A stretch of 64,000 bases of DNA from Tardiphaga sp052076105. Its GTDB lineage: Bacteria; Pseudomonadota; Alphaproteobacteria; Rhizobiales; Xanthobacteraceae. Position numbers and translations under genes: made by a program. The notes beneath the pieces are model-generated. The model searched no databases. It was not told the origin of the DNA and saw only the letters and a program-made list of their open reading frames with translations. Numbering within the stretch: position 1 is the first letter of the stretch; the number at the start of each line of letters is the position of its first letter. Location: positions 3,782,001 to 3,846,000 of the forward strand of contig NZ_CP197245.1 in the NCBI RefSeq assembly GCF_052076105.1, given 5' to 3'. This document shows positions 53,397 through 61,716 of the stretch, piece after piece.

Positions 53397-53803
53397 TGCG
53401 AAAAACCGTGAGATGCGAGCGGCAACACGTGATCGCGCGTCAAAGGTGCCAAAACGATGGCCTCCGGTGCAGCCGGATCAATCCAGAGCGCTTCGGCAAT
53501 CTCGGCCTGCGGCATGATCGCGCCATCGACCTTCACCGCATAGACACTCGCCTGCACCTGCCATCCCGGTTCATTGGCGGCAATACTGTTGAACTGCCCA
53601 AGCGCTTGCGCGGAGCCTGGCACCATCCGGCAACCGAGCTCCTCGCTAATCTCGCGTTCCAGCGCGGCCAGATCGTCTTCGCCAGCGTCACGCTTGCCGC
53701 CCGGCTGCATGAAGGCCTCGGTGCCGCGCTTGCGCACTACCAGCATGCGCCCGTTATCGTCGCGGATCAGCGCGGCTACCACGCCGATAATCTTATCGGT
53801 CAT
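53393..53803 (-). CDS. Nudix hydrolase
   Basis: A 136-residue pyrophosphohydrolase. The Nudix box GGKRDAGEDDLAALEREISEELGC-type sequence fits GX5EX7REUXEEXGU. It starts MTDKIIGVVAALIRDDNGRMLVV. The ATG at 53803 has GAGGAG eight bases upstream, inside the ruvB end; a longer reading to 53884 would overlap ruvB. The natural substrate is unknown (8-oxo-dGTP or other nucleoside diphosphate derivatives are usual). Confidence 0.87.
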   Translation of the reverse strand: MTDKIIGVVAALIRDDNGRMLVVRKRGTEAFMQPGGKRDAGEDDLAALEREISEELGCRMVPGSAQALGQFNSIAANEPGWQVQASVYAVKVDGAIMPQAEIAEALWIDPAAPEAIVLAPLTRDHVLPLASHGFSQ

Positions 53804-53807
53804 CGCG

Positions 53808-54851
53808 CTACTCCTCTTCGCCAAACAACCCGATCTGACTCGCATCGCGTTTCGGCTCCTGCAGTCCCAGGTGCTTGAACGCATGCGAGGTCAGCAGCCG
53901 GCCGCGCGGAGTGCGCTGCAGATAGCCGCACTGGATCAGATAGGGCTCGATGATGTCCTCGATGGCGTCGCGCGGCTCGGACAGAGCGGCCGCCATGGTT
54001 TCGACGCCGACCGGGCCGCCGGCATAGTTCATGGCGATGGTGGTGAGATAGCGGCGATCCATCGCATCGAGACCCGCACTGTCGACTTCCAATGCGGAGA
54101 GCGCATGGTCGGCGATCTTGCGATTGATCGCGGCGGCATCGGCCGCCGAGGCGAAGTCGCGCACGCGGCGCAAGAGACGCCCGGCAATACGCGGCGTGCC
54201 GCGGGCGCGGCGCGCGATCTCGTTGGCGCCCTCCGGCGTCATGCCGATCTCCAGCACGCGCGCACCGCGGGTGACGATCTTTTCGAGTTCTTCAATCGTG
54301 TAGAAGTTCAGCCGCAGCGGAATGCCGAAACGATCGCGCAGCGGATTGGTGAGCAGGCCCGCGCGTGTAGTCGCGCCAACCAGGGTGAATTTCGACAATT
54401 CGATCTTCACCGAACGTGCGGCAGGACCTTCGCCGATGATGAGGTCAAGTTGGAAATCCTCCATCGCCGGATAGAGCACTTCTTCCACGGCAGGGCTGAG
54501 GCGATGGATCTCGTCGATGAACAGAACGTCGCGCTCTTCGAGATTGGTGAGCAGCGCCGCGAGGTCGCCTGCCTTCGCAATCACGGGGCCGGATGTCGCG
54601 CGAAATCCAACGCCGAGCTCGCGCGCGACGATCTGCGCCAGCGTGGTCTTGCCAAGGCCCGGCGGGCCGACGAACAGCGTGTGATCCAGCGCCTCACCGC
54701 GCTTGCGAGCGGCATCGATGAAGATCTGCAAATTCGCGCGCGCCTGCGCCTGGCCGACGAAATCGGAGAGCGACTGCGGGCGCAGCGCGGTGTCGCCGAC
54801 ATCGTCGGAACGGCGTTCAGGCGTAATCATGCGATCGGGTGGCGTATTCAT
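53808..54851 (-). CDS. ruvB: Holliday junction branch migration ATPase RuvB
   Basis: A 347-residue AAA+ motor. Walker A is VGPPGLGKTTLA, Walker B VLFIDEIHRLS, and GATTRAGLLTNPLRDRFGI is the sensor 1/arginine-finger region. The winged-helix C-terminal domain ends with TPRGRLLTSHAFKHLGL. Together with RuvA it drives branch migration, and RuvC cuts the junction. It overlaps the membrane-protein gene by four bases. Confidence 0.97.
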   Translation of the reverse strand: MNTPPDRMITPERRSDDVGDTALRPQSLSDFVGQAQARANLQIFIDAARKRGEALDHTLFVGPPGLGKTTLAQIVARELGVGFRATSGPVIAKAGDLAALLTNLEERDVLFIDEIHRLSPAVEEVLYPAMEDFQLDLIIGEGPAARSVKIELSKFTLVGATTRAGLLTNPLRDRFGIPLRLNFYTIEELEKIVTRGARVLEIGMTPEGANEIARRARGTPRIAGRLLRRVRDFASAADAAAINRKIADHALSALEVDSAGLDAMDRRYLTTIAMNYAGGPVGVETMAAALSEPRDAIEDIIEPYLIQCGYLQRTPRGRLLTSHAFKHLGLQEPKRDASQIGLFGEEE

Positions 54852-55348
54852 GATGCGACGTTACCACGGTGCAACGGCCGCGCGAACCACCAGCACAGGC
54901 TGGCTGGAATCACGGCAATACAAGCGAGCAATACCGAGAGCGACAGCGCCTGTGTGAACGATCGAACGCCGGGCAAAATCACCGCCGACGATTCCGAGGG
55001 TTGAACGAACATTCCAAAACCGATGAAACCGGCAATGCCGACAGCCGCAGCGAGCCACGCCATCCAGATCGCGTTTTGCCCGGCATAGACAGCCGACAGC
55101 GCGAAGACGACGCCGGCACCAAGCGACGGCAGCAGCGCCGCCAATGCAGCAACGAATGCCAACAGCCACAGTGCAATTGAGAGAAGCGATCTGAAACCAT
55201 CGAGATCGGCGATAGAGAAGATCAGTTGCAGGATGGACGCCCCCAGACCGACGACGAGCAACGACACGAGCGCAGCCACGGACAGCGAACCGACAATACC
55301 GAAGATCATGACAATGCCGATCACGCGGGCGATCCTGGCAAGGCTCAC
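54848..55348 (-). CDS. Four-helix membrane protein between ruvA and ruvB
   Basis: A 166-residue, very hydrophobic protein. About four segments are seen: residues about 7-40 (VIGIVMIFGIVGSLSVAALV and on), 55-90, 90-115 and 130-158. It is not a family I recognise. It overlaps both ruvA and ruvB by four bases, so it is translated as part of the ruv operon. Whether it has any role in DNA repair is unknown. Confidence 0.75.
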   Translation of the reverse strand: MSLARIARVIGIVMIFGIVGSLSVAALVSLLVVGLGASILQLIFSIADLDGFRSLLSIALWLLAFVAALAALLPSLGAGVVFALSAVYAGQNAIWMAWLAAAVGIAGFIGFGMFVQPSESSAVILPGVRSFTQALSLSVLLACIAVIPASLCWWFARPLHRGNVAS

Positions 55349-55962
55349 TTCGCCAATTCCTTCAGCCCGAGCTTGATGAGTTGCGCCGTTTCCGCACCCT
55401 CGCCTGCGCTGCGCGACGCTGATGCGACGGCAGCCGCAGCCTGTGGCTGGCCATAGCCGAGATTGACCAGCGCCGAGATCGCATCAGTGACCGGGCGCGG
55501 TGCATTTCTGTCGTCGATCGAACCGGCGAGTTGCGCGACCACCGGATCGACCGATGCGAAGGCCGGCGCCTTGTCCTTCAATTCGCTGACAATGCGCTCG
55601 GCGACTTTCGGACCGACACCCGGCGTGCGCGCCACGGCCGTCTTGTCGCGCAGCGCGATGGCATTGGCGAGGTCAGCCGGCGGCAGCGTGCTGAGCACTG
55701 CAAGCGCGACCTTGGCGCCGACGCCCTGCACGGTCTGCAGCAGACGGAACCATTCGCGCTCCAAGTCGCTGCGGAATCCGAACAGCTTGATCTGGTCTTC
55801 GCGGACATAGGTTTCGATGGAGAGCACCGCAGCCTCACCCGCTTGCGGCAATGCCTGCAACGTACGTGCGGAACAATGCACCTGATAGCCGACGCCCTGT
55901 ACGTCGAGGATCACGTAGTCCTCGCCGTAGCTGTCGATCAGACCTTTGAGCTTGCCGATCAC
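55345..55962 (-). CDS. ruvA: Holliday junction DNA-binding protein RuvA
   Basis: A 205-residue protein. The N-terminal OB domain starts MIGKLKGLIDSYGEDYVILDVQGVGYQVHCS; two helix-hairpin-helix motifs follow (VQGVGAKVALAVLS and TPGVGPKVAERIVSEL); the C-terminal domain that contacts RuvB has LVNLGYGQPQAAAAV. A tetramer holds the four-way junction. It lies downstream of ruvC, separated by a 112-base inverted repeat. Confidence 0.96.
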   Translation of the reverse strand: MIGKLKGLIDSYGEDYVILDVQGVGYQVHCSARTLQALPQAGEAAVLSIETYVREDQIKLFGFRSDLEREWFRLLQTVQGVGAKVALAVLSTLPPADLANAIALRDKTAVARTPGVGPKVAERIVSELKDKAPAFASVDPVVAQLAGSIDDRNAPRPVTDAISALVNLGYGQPQAAAAVASASRSAGEGAETAQLIKLGLKELAK

Positions 55963-56009
55963 GCCAATACTCCAACCAACATACGCGTCCGACGCCGCTG
56001 TTCATCGTC

Positions 56010-56121
56010 CCCTCCCCCCTTGCGGGGGAGGGTGGCGCGCAGCGCCGGGAGAGGGGTTAGCCACAAGCGAAGTCGCCCGCAGCTCCCCCCCTCCCCGGCC
56101 CTCCCCCGCAAGGGGGGAGGG
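56010..56121. repeat. GC-rich inverted repeat between ruvC and ruvA
   Basis: Two 23-base arms, 56010-56032 and 56099-56121, are perfect reverse complements; each arm is itself nearly palindromic (CCTCCCCC ... GGGGGAGG). The 66-base middle contains GGCGCGCAGCGCC. This layout matches the small REP-like or MITE-like intergenic repeats found in many copies in Bradyrhizobium-type genomes. It may act as a terminator or RNA processing site between ruvC and ruvA. Confidence 0.8.
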
Positions 56122-56143
56122 AGCTGACAGTGTGTGTTGATAG

Positions 56144-56671
56144 TCACGCGCCGACGACCTTGAGACGCAGCATCGTGCTCTGGCGATGATGTGCATGGGT
56201 GATGGCGATGGCGAGCGCATCGGCCGCGTCGGCGGATTTCGGCTCAGCCTTCGGCAACAGGATTTTCAGCATCACCTGGATCTGGTTCTTGTCGGCATGA
56301 CCGGCACCGACCACCGTCTTCTTCACCTGATTAGGCGCATATTCTGCGACTGCGATGCCAAACATCGCCGGCGTCATCATCGCAATGCCGCGCGCCTGAC
56401 CAAGCTTCAGCGTGGCAACACCGTCCTTGTTGACGAAGGTCTGCTCGACAGCAGCCTCGGCCGGCTGGAAATCGCCGAGGATCTTGGCGAGCCCTTCATG
56501 AATGCCCAGCAGCCGGCTCGCGAGCGGCAGAGTGTCCGGCGGCTCCACCGAGCCGCAGCCGATATAGGTCAGCCTGTTGCCGTCGATCTCGATGACGCCC
56601 CAGCCGGTGCGGCGCAGGCCCGGATCGATGCCGATGACGCGGACAGGTGGGCGAATCGCGGGGTGTGTCAT
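56144..56671 (-). CDS. ruvC: Crossover junction endodeoxyribonuclease RuvC
   Basis: A 175-residue RNase H-fold resolvase. Acidic catalytic residues are in VIGIDPGLRRTGWG, EAAVEQTFVNKDG and the C-terminal SADAADALAIAITHAH. The ATG at 56671 gives the usual length; an extension to 56728 would be unusual. It is separated from ruvA by the inverted repeat and from yebC by 85 bases. Confidence 0.96.
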   Translation of the reverse strand: MTHPAIRPPVRVIGIDPGLRRTGWGVIEIDGNRLTYIGCGSVEPPDTLPLASRLLGIHEGLAKILGDFQPAEAAVEQTFVNKDGVATLKLGQARGIAMMTPAMFGIAVAEYAPNQVKKTVVGAGHADKNQIQVMLKILLPKAEPKSADAADALAIAITHAHHRQSTMLRLKVVGA

Positions 56672-56756
56672 CCCACAGGAATAACGCCGGTCGGAACGGA
56701 ACGAAATAGAAACGCGCGCCCGTCCCAAGGGAAAGAGAGGGAAGCTGAGCTCCTGC

Positions 56757-57503
56757 TCAGCCGCCCATCTTGGCCATCAAGGCATCCGACACTTCGAAAT
56801 TGGCATAAACGTTCTGCACGTCGTCATGCTCGTTCAGGAGGTCCATCAGCTTGATCAGTTTCTCGCCGGTCTCGTCATCGACCGAGAGTGTGTTCTGCGG
56901 CTTCCAGATCACCGCGGCCTTGCGGGCCTCGCCGAACTTGGCTTCCAGTCCCCTTGCCACCTCGCGAAAGGTTTCCTGCGAGGCGTAGACTTCATGGCCG
57001 CCTTCGCCAGACACCACATCATCGGCGCCGGCCTCGATGGCGGCTTCCAGCATCTCGTCGGCGGAGGCCTTTTCGGCGTCATACTCGATAATGCCGACGT
57101 GATCGAACATGAAGGACACCGAGCCGGTTTCCCCCATATTGCCGCCGGATTTGGTGAAATAGGAACGGATGTCGGAGGCAGCGCGATTGCGGTTGTCGGT
57201 CAGCGCCTCGACGATGACAGCAACGCCGCCGGGGCCATAGCCCTCGTAGCGGATTTCATCGTAATTCTCGCCTTCGGTCCCGATCGCCTTCTTGATGGCG
57301 CGCTCGATATTGTCACGCGGCATATTCTCCTGACGCGCGGCGATCACGGCAGCGCGCAGCCGGGCGTTCATCGCCGGATCCGGCGTCCCCATCTTGGCAG
57401 CTACGGTGATTTCGCGCGCCAACTTGCTGAACAGCTTGGACTTCTGGGCATCCTGCCGGCCCTTGCGGTGCATGATGTTCTTGAATTGGGAATGTCCGGC
57501 CAT
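56757..57503 (-). CDS. yebC: YebC/PmpR-family transcriptional regulator
   Basis: A 248-residue protein of the YebC family. It begins MAGHSQFKNIMHRKGRQDAQKSKLFSKLAREI and contains YEGYGPGGVAVIVEALTDNRNR, both diagnostic. Members bind DNA as regulators, and some help translation of difficult sequences. Proximity to ruvC is common in Proteobacteria. Confidence 0.95.
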   Translation of the reverse strand: MAGHSQFKNIMHRKGRQDAQKSKLFSKLAREITVAAKMGTPDPAMNARLRAAVIAARQENMPRDNIERAIKKAIGTEGENYDEIRYEGYGPGGVAVIVEALTDNRNRAASDIRSYFTKSGGNMGETGSVSFMFDHVGIIEYDAEKASADEMLEAAIEAGADDVVSGEGGHEVYASQETFREVARGLEAKFGEARKAAVIWKPQNTLSVDDETGEKLIKLMDLLNEHDDVQNVYANFEVSDALMAKMGG

Positions 57504-57640
57504 GCGGTCTCTCTTGAATCGTCAGGTGTCTTTAGGGGCTGCGGCGCGGGGTTATAGGCCGCAAAGCCTGCAAAATCAAAAGTATGCGTCGAAATCTCGC
57601 AGGCCAAAACCGGCGCTGCTGCAATCCTTAACACTCACTT

Positions 57641-57652
57641 CACCTTCGGGTG
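57641..57652. other. Short TTCG-loop hairpin upstream of the MCP gene
   Basis: CACCTTCGGGTG is a 4-bp stem closed by a TTCG tetraloop, 42 bases before the MCP start. Outer bases CCTTAACAC/GTGTAAGG extend it imperfectly. It may be the end of a leader or a terminator of something upstream. It is otherwise unexplained. Confidence 0.35.
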
Positions 57653-57693
57653 TAAGGATACCCGCATAGATTGTACCCCCGCGAGATTTGATT

Positions 57694-59445
57694 ATGGCAT
57701 TTGGACTGTTCCGCAAGCGGCAGCCCGATCAGGCTGCGCAGGTACCTCCGCCCGAAAAGATCGTGGCAGCAGAGGTTTCGACGACCTCGGAAGCAGATTC
57801 TGCAAGCGACATCCTGGAGTTGCTGGAACTCGAACTGGGCGCGCTTATCCGCCAGCTCGAGCGCGCGGCAACTTCGGTGGCCGGCGGCGCCGAATCGACC
57901 GCGACGACCCTCTCCGCCATCCGCGCCCGCACCGATGTCCTGGCCGACCGCAGCAGCGCCGCGCAATCCACCGCCACCACCTTTGCGCAGGCTGCCGACA
58001 AGTTCACCCATTCGGCCGAGGGCATCGGCGCGCAGGTGCGCGATGCCTCTAGGCTCGCGGATGAGGCCGGCGCCGCCGCTCATGAAGCCAGCGCCAATGT
58101 GGACCGGCTGCGCGACTCCTCTGCCGCGATCAGCAACGTCCTCGACCTGATCGCGCAGATCGCCCGGCAGACGACAATGCTGGCGCTGAACGCGACTATC
58201 GAGGCGGCACGTGCCGGCGCCGCAGGCCGCGGCTTCTCGGTGGTCGCTACCGAGGTCAAGGCGCTCGCAGTGCAGACGGAGAACGCTACCGAAGAGATCA
58301 AGAAGAAGATCGACACCCTGCAGCGCGACGCAGCGAGTTCGGTCGACGCGGTGCATCGCATCTCCACAGCCATCGACGCGATCCGCCCGGTCTTTGCCAA
58401 TGTCAACGGCGCGGTCGCCGAGCAGAACGCAACAACCAGCGAGATGTCGCATAACGCAGCCACAGCCTCGCAATTCATCGTCTCGGTCGGCGACAGCGCC
58501 GCGGAAATCGATAGCGCAGCAAAGGAAGCGGCCGCCCATGGCGAACATGTCGCGCTGGCCGGTCAGGCCGTGACGATGTTTGCCTCGCGGCTGAAGTCGC
58601 GTTGCGCAGTGCTGCTTAAACAAAGCGAGCGCGAAGACGAGCGACGACGCGAAAAGCTGCCATGTCACCTCAATGTCGATCTTCAGACGCGCACCGGCCA
58701 GATCAGCGCGCCGGTCTATGAAATCTCGATGGACGGCATCCTGATCGGCGGACCAGACGCGAACCGGCTTCCATTGCACGACATCGTTGCTGCCGAACTG
58801 AGCGAGGTCGGCCCCTGCCGCCTGCGCATTGCCGAACATTCCCCCGCGGGGGCACAGGCACTGTTCGTCGCGCCCGACAACCATCTCATCAGCCGGATCG
58901 AAGACCGGCTATGGGCAATTCATGACGAAAACACCGAATTCGTTACCCGCGCCATTGATGCCGGCGCGGTGCTCAACAAGATCTTTGCCGACGGTATTGC
59001 ATCCGGTGCTATCAGCATCGACGACATGTTCGATGACAACTACGTCGAGATCCCCGGCTCCAATCCGGTACAATACCGGACCAAGATTCTCGGCTGGGCC
59101 GACCGCGCGCTGCCGGAATTCCAGGATGCCTTTCTGGCAAAAGACTCCCGCATGGCGTTCTGCGCCATGATCGACCGCAACGGCTATCTGCCGGTGCATA
59201 ACAGCATCTATTCCAAGCCGCAGCGCCCCGGCGACGTCGCCTGGAACACTGCCAACAGCCGCAACCGCCGCATCTTCAACGATCCGGCTGGATTGGCCGC
59301 CGGTCGCAACACCCGCTCCTATCTGATCCAGAGCTATGCTCGCGACATGGGCAATGGCCAGACCGTGATGATGCGCGAGATCGACGTGCCTGTGCGCATA
59401 CAGGGACGCCATTGGGGCGGCTTCCGTACGGCGTACAAATTATGA
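57694..59445 (+). CDS. Soluble methyl-accepting chemotaxis protein with PilZ-like segment and C-terminal sensor
   Basis: A 583-residue protein without transmembrane segments. The MCP signalling helices come first, with the hairpin tip RQTTMLALNATIEAARAGAAGRGFSVVA around residues 165-190. A PilZ-like segment follows near 315-400 (KLPCHL ... YEISMDGILIGG), with a degenerate D/NxSxxG. The C-terminal sensory part ends RSYLIQSYARDMGNGQTV and HWGGFRTAYKL, a tail seen in other rhizobial MCPs. The ATG at 57694 is preferred to TTG 57688. No che genes are nearby. Confidence 0.85.
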   Translation: MAFGLFRKRQPDQAAQVPPPEKIVAAEVSTTSEADSASDILELLELELGALIRQLERAATSVAGGAESTATTLSAIRARTDVLADRSSAAQSTATTFAQAADKFTHSAEGIGAQVRDASRLADEAGAAAHEASANVDRLRDSSAAISNVLDLIAQIARQTTMLALNATIEAARAGAAGRGFSVVATEVKALAVQTENATEEIKKKIDTLQRDAASSVDAVHRISTAIDAIRPVFANVNGAVAEQNATTSEMSHNAATASQFIVSVGDSAAEIDSAAKEAAAHGEHVALAGQAVTMFASRLKSRCAVLLKQSEREDERRREKLPCHLNVDLQTRTGQISAPVYEISMDGILIGGPDANRLPLHDIVAAELSEVGPCRLRIAEHSPAGAQALFVAPDNHLISRIEDRLWAIHDENTEFVTRAIDAGAVLNKIFADGIASGAISIDDMFDDNYVEIPGSNPVQYRTKILGWADRALPEFQDAFLAKDSRMAFCAMIDRNGYLPVHNSIYSKPQRPGDVAWNTANSRNRRIFNDPAGLAAGRNTRSYLIQSYARDMGNGQTVMMREIDVPVRIQGRHWGGFRTAYKL

Positions 59446-59459
59446 TTTGAGTTTGCACA

Positions 59460-59497
59460 CGGCGCTGCGCTGTCACCTGAGACCTGGCGCAGCGCCG
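59460..59497. terminator. Bidirectional terminator after the MCP gene
   Basis: CGGCGCTGCGC (59460-59470) and GCGCAGCGCCG (59487-59497) form a perfect 11-bp stem with a 16-base loop. It lies between convergent genes, the MCP (stop at 59445) and the small secreted peptide gene (stop at 59545). Confidence 0.7.
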
Positions 59498-59544
59498 CAT
59501 ATTCCGTCTGTGAGCGGGCTAGCGGCCAAAACTGCCAAGCCCTC

Positions 59545-59793
59545 CTAGCCGCCGCTCGTTCGGCCTTCCGCATTGTCATCTCCGCCGTATGAACCGCCGC
59601 CATATCCGTATGGCGCGCCGTATCCATATGAACCGGGGCCGGCACCAAATCCGGGATAGACCATGACGGGGGCGCTTCCTTCATACCGGGCGTGAGAGGA
59701 CATGATCCGTCGATGCTTGCTGGCAGCGCTATGCCCGTCTTTGGCCTGCGCGGTCCAGCTCGTAGTGCTGGCGATCAGTAAAGCGGCGCCCAA
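59545..59793 (-). CDS. Small secreted Gly/Tyr-rich protein
   Basis: About 82 residues. The N-terminus (GAALLIASTTSWTAQA) looks like a signal peptide, and the mature part is basic, then a Gly/Tyr/Pro-rich tail with repeats such as GSYGYGAPYGYGGGSYGG. The first codon in this reading is TTG (59791-59793) and no ribosome site is clear, so the true start may lie a little upstream. I do not know its function. The low-complexity tail resembles small exported proteins common in Bradyrhizobium-type genomes. Confidence 0.55.
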   Translation of the reverse strand: MGAALLIASTTSWTAQAKDGHSAASKHRRIMSSHARYEGSAPVMVYPGFGAGPGSYGYGAPYGYGGGSYGGDDNAEGRTSGG

Positions 59794-60021
59794 CTCAATG
59801 AGCCCCGCGACCTCAGATGCGCACGCTTGGCCCTCAAGGCAGCGCCAATCACGCGTAGTTGAATTTCAGCTTGCGGTATCCCGTCCTGCATCGACACAGC
59901 AGCGACGAGACCCGTCGGGGGCCATTCTCACCGCTCGCCATAAAGTTGGGAGGCAGTGTCACACCGCTGACATTTGCATCGGTCCATAACCGTGGACCCA
60001 TTCGATACCAGCGGAGCAGCC

Positions 60022-60948
60022 ATGACCGAACATTCCCTCGACGACGCGCAAGCGATTCACGACCGCATTCGCGCAGAAATGCTGGACGGCTTCGACGAAG
60101 AACTCGAGCTCGAGATCGATGACGATCATCTCGACGCCCTGACCAACGAAATGTCCGACCACAGCCCGGCGGAGACCATCGAGCGACGCCTCTATTTCAA
60201 GGAACTATTCCGCCTGCAGGGTGAATTGGTGAAGCTGCAGAGCTGGGTGCAGCAGAACAAGCTCAAGGTCGTGGTGATCTTCGAGGGTCGCGATTCCGCT
60301 GGCAAGGGTGGCGTGATCAAGCGGATCACCCAACGGCTCAATCCGCGCGTCTGCCGCGTTGCCGCCCTCCCCGCACCGAATGAGCGCGAACGCACCCAGT
60401 GGTACTTCCAGCGTTACGTCTCGCACCTGCCTGCCGGCGGCGAGATCGTGCTGTTCGATCGCAGCTGGTACAATCGCGCCGGCGTCGAGCGCGTAATGGG
60501 TTTCTGCACCGAGGACGATGTACAGGAGTTCTTTCGCTCGGTGCCGGAATTCGAACGCATGCTGGTGCGCTCCGGCATCATTCTGATCAAATACTGGTTC
60601 TCGATCACCGACGAAGCGCAGCACCTGCGCTTCTCGATGCGCATCGCCGACCCGCTGAAGCAGTGGAAGCTCAGCCCGATGGACGTTGAGGCGCGCACCC
60701 GCTGGGAGCAATACACCAAGGCCAAGGAAGCGATGCTCGAACATACGCATATTCCGGAAGCCCCGTGGCATGTGGTGCAGGCCGTCGACAAGAAGAAGGC
60801 ACGCCTGAACTGCATCGCGCACCTGCTCGAACAGATCCGCTATCAGGATGTCGAACATCCGCCGGTGATCCTGCCCGCGCGCGTCCGCAATCCCGACTAT
60901 CACCGCACGCCGGTACCAGCCGAGATGTATGTGCCCGAAAAATACTGA
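60022..60948 (+). CDS. ppk2: Polyphosphate kinase 2 (class I PPK2)
   Basis: A 308-residue enzyme that uses polyphosphate to phosphorylate nucleoside diphosphates, or the reverse. Walker A is FEGRDSAGKGG; VLFDRSWYNRAGVERVMGF is Walker B plus the lid. RIADPLKQWKLSPMD and the final VRNPDYHRTPVPAEMYVPE are PPK2 features. The length fits class I, single-domain. The ATG at 60022 is preferred as GGAGC precedes it and an extension to 59974 adds no conserved sequence. It is followed by a strong hairpin. Confidence 0.93.
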   Translation: MTEHSLDDAQAIHDRIRAEMLDGFDEELELEIDDDHLDALTNEMSDHSPAETIERRLYFKELFRLQGELVKLQSWVQQNKLKVVVIFEGRDSAGKGGVIKRITQRLNPRVCRVAALPAPNERERTQWYFQRYVSHLPAGGEIVLFDRSWYNRAGVERVMGFCTEDDVQEFFRSVPEFERMLVRSGIILIKYWFSITDEAQHLRFSMRIADPLKQWKLSPMDVEARTRWEQYTKAKEAMLEHTHIPEAPWHVVQAVDKKKARLNCIAHLLEQIRYQDVEHPPVILPARVRNPDYHRTPVPAEMYVPEKY

Positions 60949-60957
60949 GCATCTCGG

Positions 60958-60988
60958 CGGCAGGCGGCCCTTGGATGGCGGCCTGCCG
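60958..60988 (+). terminator. Terminator-like hairpin after ppk2
   Basis: CGGCAGGC (60958-60965) pairs with GCCTGCCG (60981-60988), and GCC/GGC extend the stem inside after one G/G mismatch. It starts 10 bases after the ppk2 stop. There is no T-run, so it may be rho-dependent or only protect the mRNA end. Confidence 0.55.
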
Positions 60989-61005
60989 ACGGGCAACGTT
61001 GTGCC

Positions 61006-61040
61006 TTGAACAAAACGCCTCCGTTTTGAATAAAACGCCT
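61006..61040. repeat. Pair of 15-base direct repeats, 20 bases apart
   Basis: TTGAACAAAACGCCT (61006-61020) and TTGAATAAAACGCCT (61026-61040) differ at one base and are spaced exactly 20 bases, two helical turns. Between and across them lie CGTTTT/AAAACG inverted pairs. They stand in the 294-base gap upstream of the molybdenum hydroxylase genes (first start 61243). A regulator-binding role is plausible. Nothing else was recognised in the rest of the gap. Confidence 0.55.
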
Positions 61041-61242
61041 GTACGCCCGTAATCGCACGCTCGCGAACGTTGCGTCATTGCCTGCAGTTGCAGCCCAATG
61101 CTGAAACACCACGCCCGCATCACATAGTTGCGATATTCCTTCTATTGAAATGATGATCGCAAGCTTATACTCATTCCAAACGACCTTCTGACGGGCGTTG
61201 TGGACGCTTCCGTCGCAGTGGGTGTTGGTCGATGGGGGCACC

Positions 61243-61707
61243 ATGGCGACAAATCTCACGATCAATGGCGAACAGAAGACGTTCGACGCACCGGACGACA
61301 TGCCCCTGCTCTGGGTGCTGCGCGACATTCTCGGCATGACCGGCACGAAATTTGGCTGCGGCGTCGCGCTTTGCGGTGCGTGTACCGTGCATGTGGATGG
61401 CAAGGCTGTGCGCTCCTGCCTGCTGCCGATCAGCGCGGTGAGCGGGCGAGCGATCACCACCATCGAAGGCGTCGGCGCCACGCCAGTCGGCGCCAAGGTG
61501 CAGAAGGCCTGGCTCGATCTCGAAGTCATTCAATGCGGCTACTGCCAATCCGGACAGATCATGTCGGCGGCGGCGCTCCTCGCTTCTACGCCGACCCCCG
61601 ACGATTCTGACATTGATGCCGCCATGGCCGGAAATATTTGTCGCTGCGGCACCTATGTCCGGGTGCGTGAAGCCATCAAACATGCTGCCTCCGAACGGCA
61701 AACCTAG
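61243..61707 (+). CDS. Isoquinoline-oxidoreductase-type 2Fe-2S subunit (IorA-like)
   Basis: A 154-residue iron-sulfur subunit. The first cluster is bound in GTKFGCGVALCGACTVHVDG plus a cysteine in AVRSCLLP; the second in IQCGYCQSGQ and GNICRCGTY. It pairs with the two-subunit, FAD-free molybdenum hydroxylases such as isoquinoline 1-oxidoreductase and related aldehyde dehydrogenases. The ATG at 61243 is chosen over one at 61198 because homologous length and the first strand (TNLTINGE) begin there. It is 9 bases from the large subunit gene. Confidence 0.92.
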   Translation: MATNLTINGEQKTFDAPDDMPLLWVLRDILGMTGTKFGCGVALCGACTVHVDGKAVRSCLLPISAVSGRAITTIEGVGATPVGAKVQKAWLDLEVIQCGYCQSGQIMSAAALLASTPTPDDSDIDAAMAGNICRCGTYVRVREAIKHAASERQT

Positions 61708-61716
61708 GAGTCGGCT

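Noticed and set aside
57640..58884. A 414-codon minus-strand open frame opposite the chemoreceptor gene
   Set aside because: The opposite strand has a clear MCP signalling domain; the antisense reading shows no family pattern.
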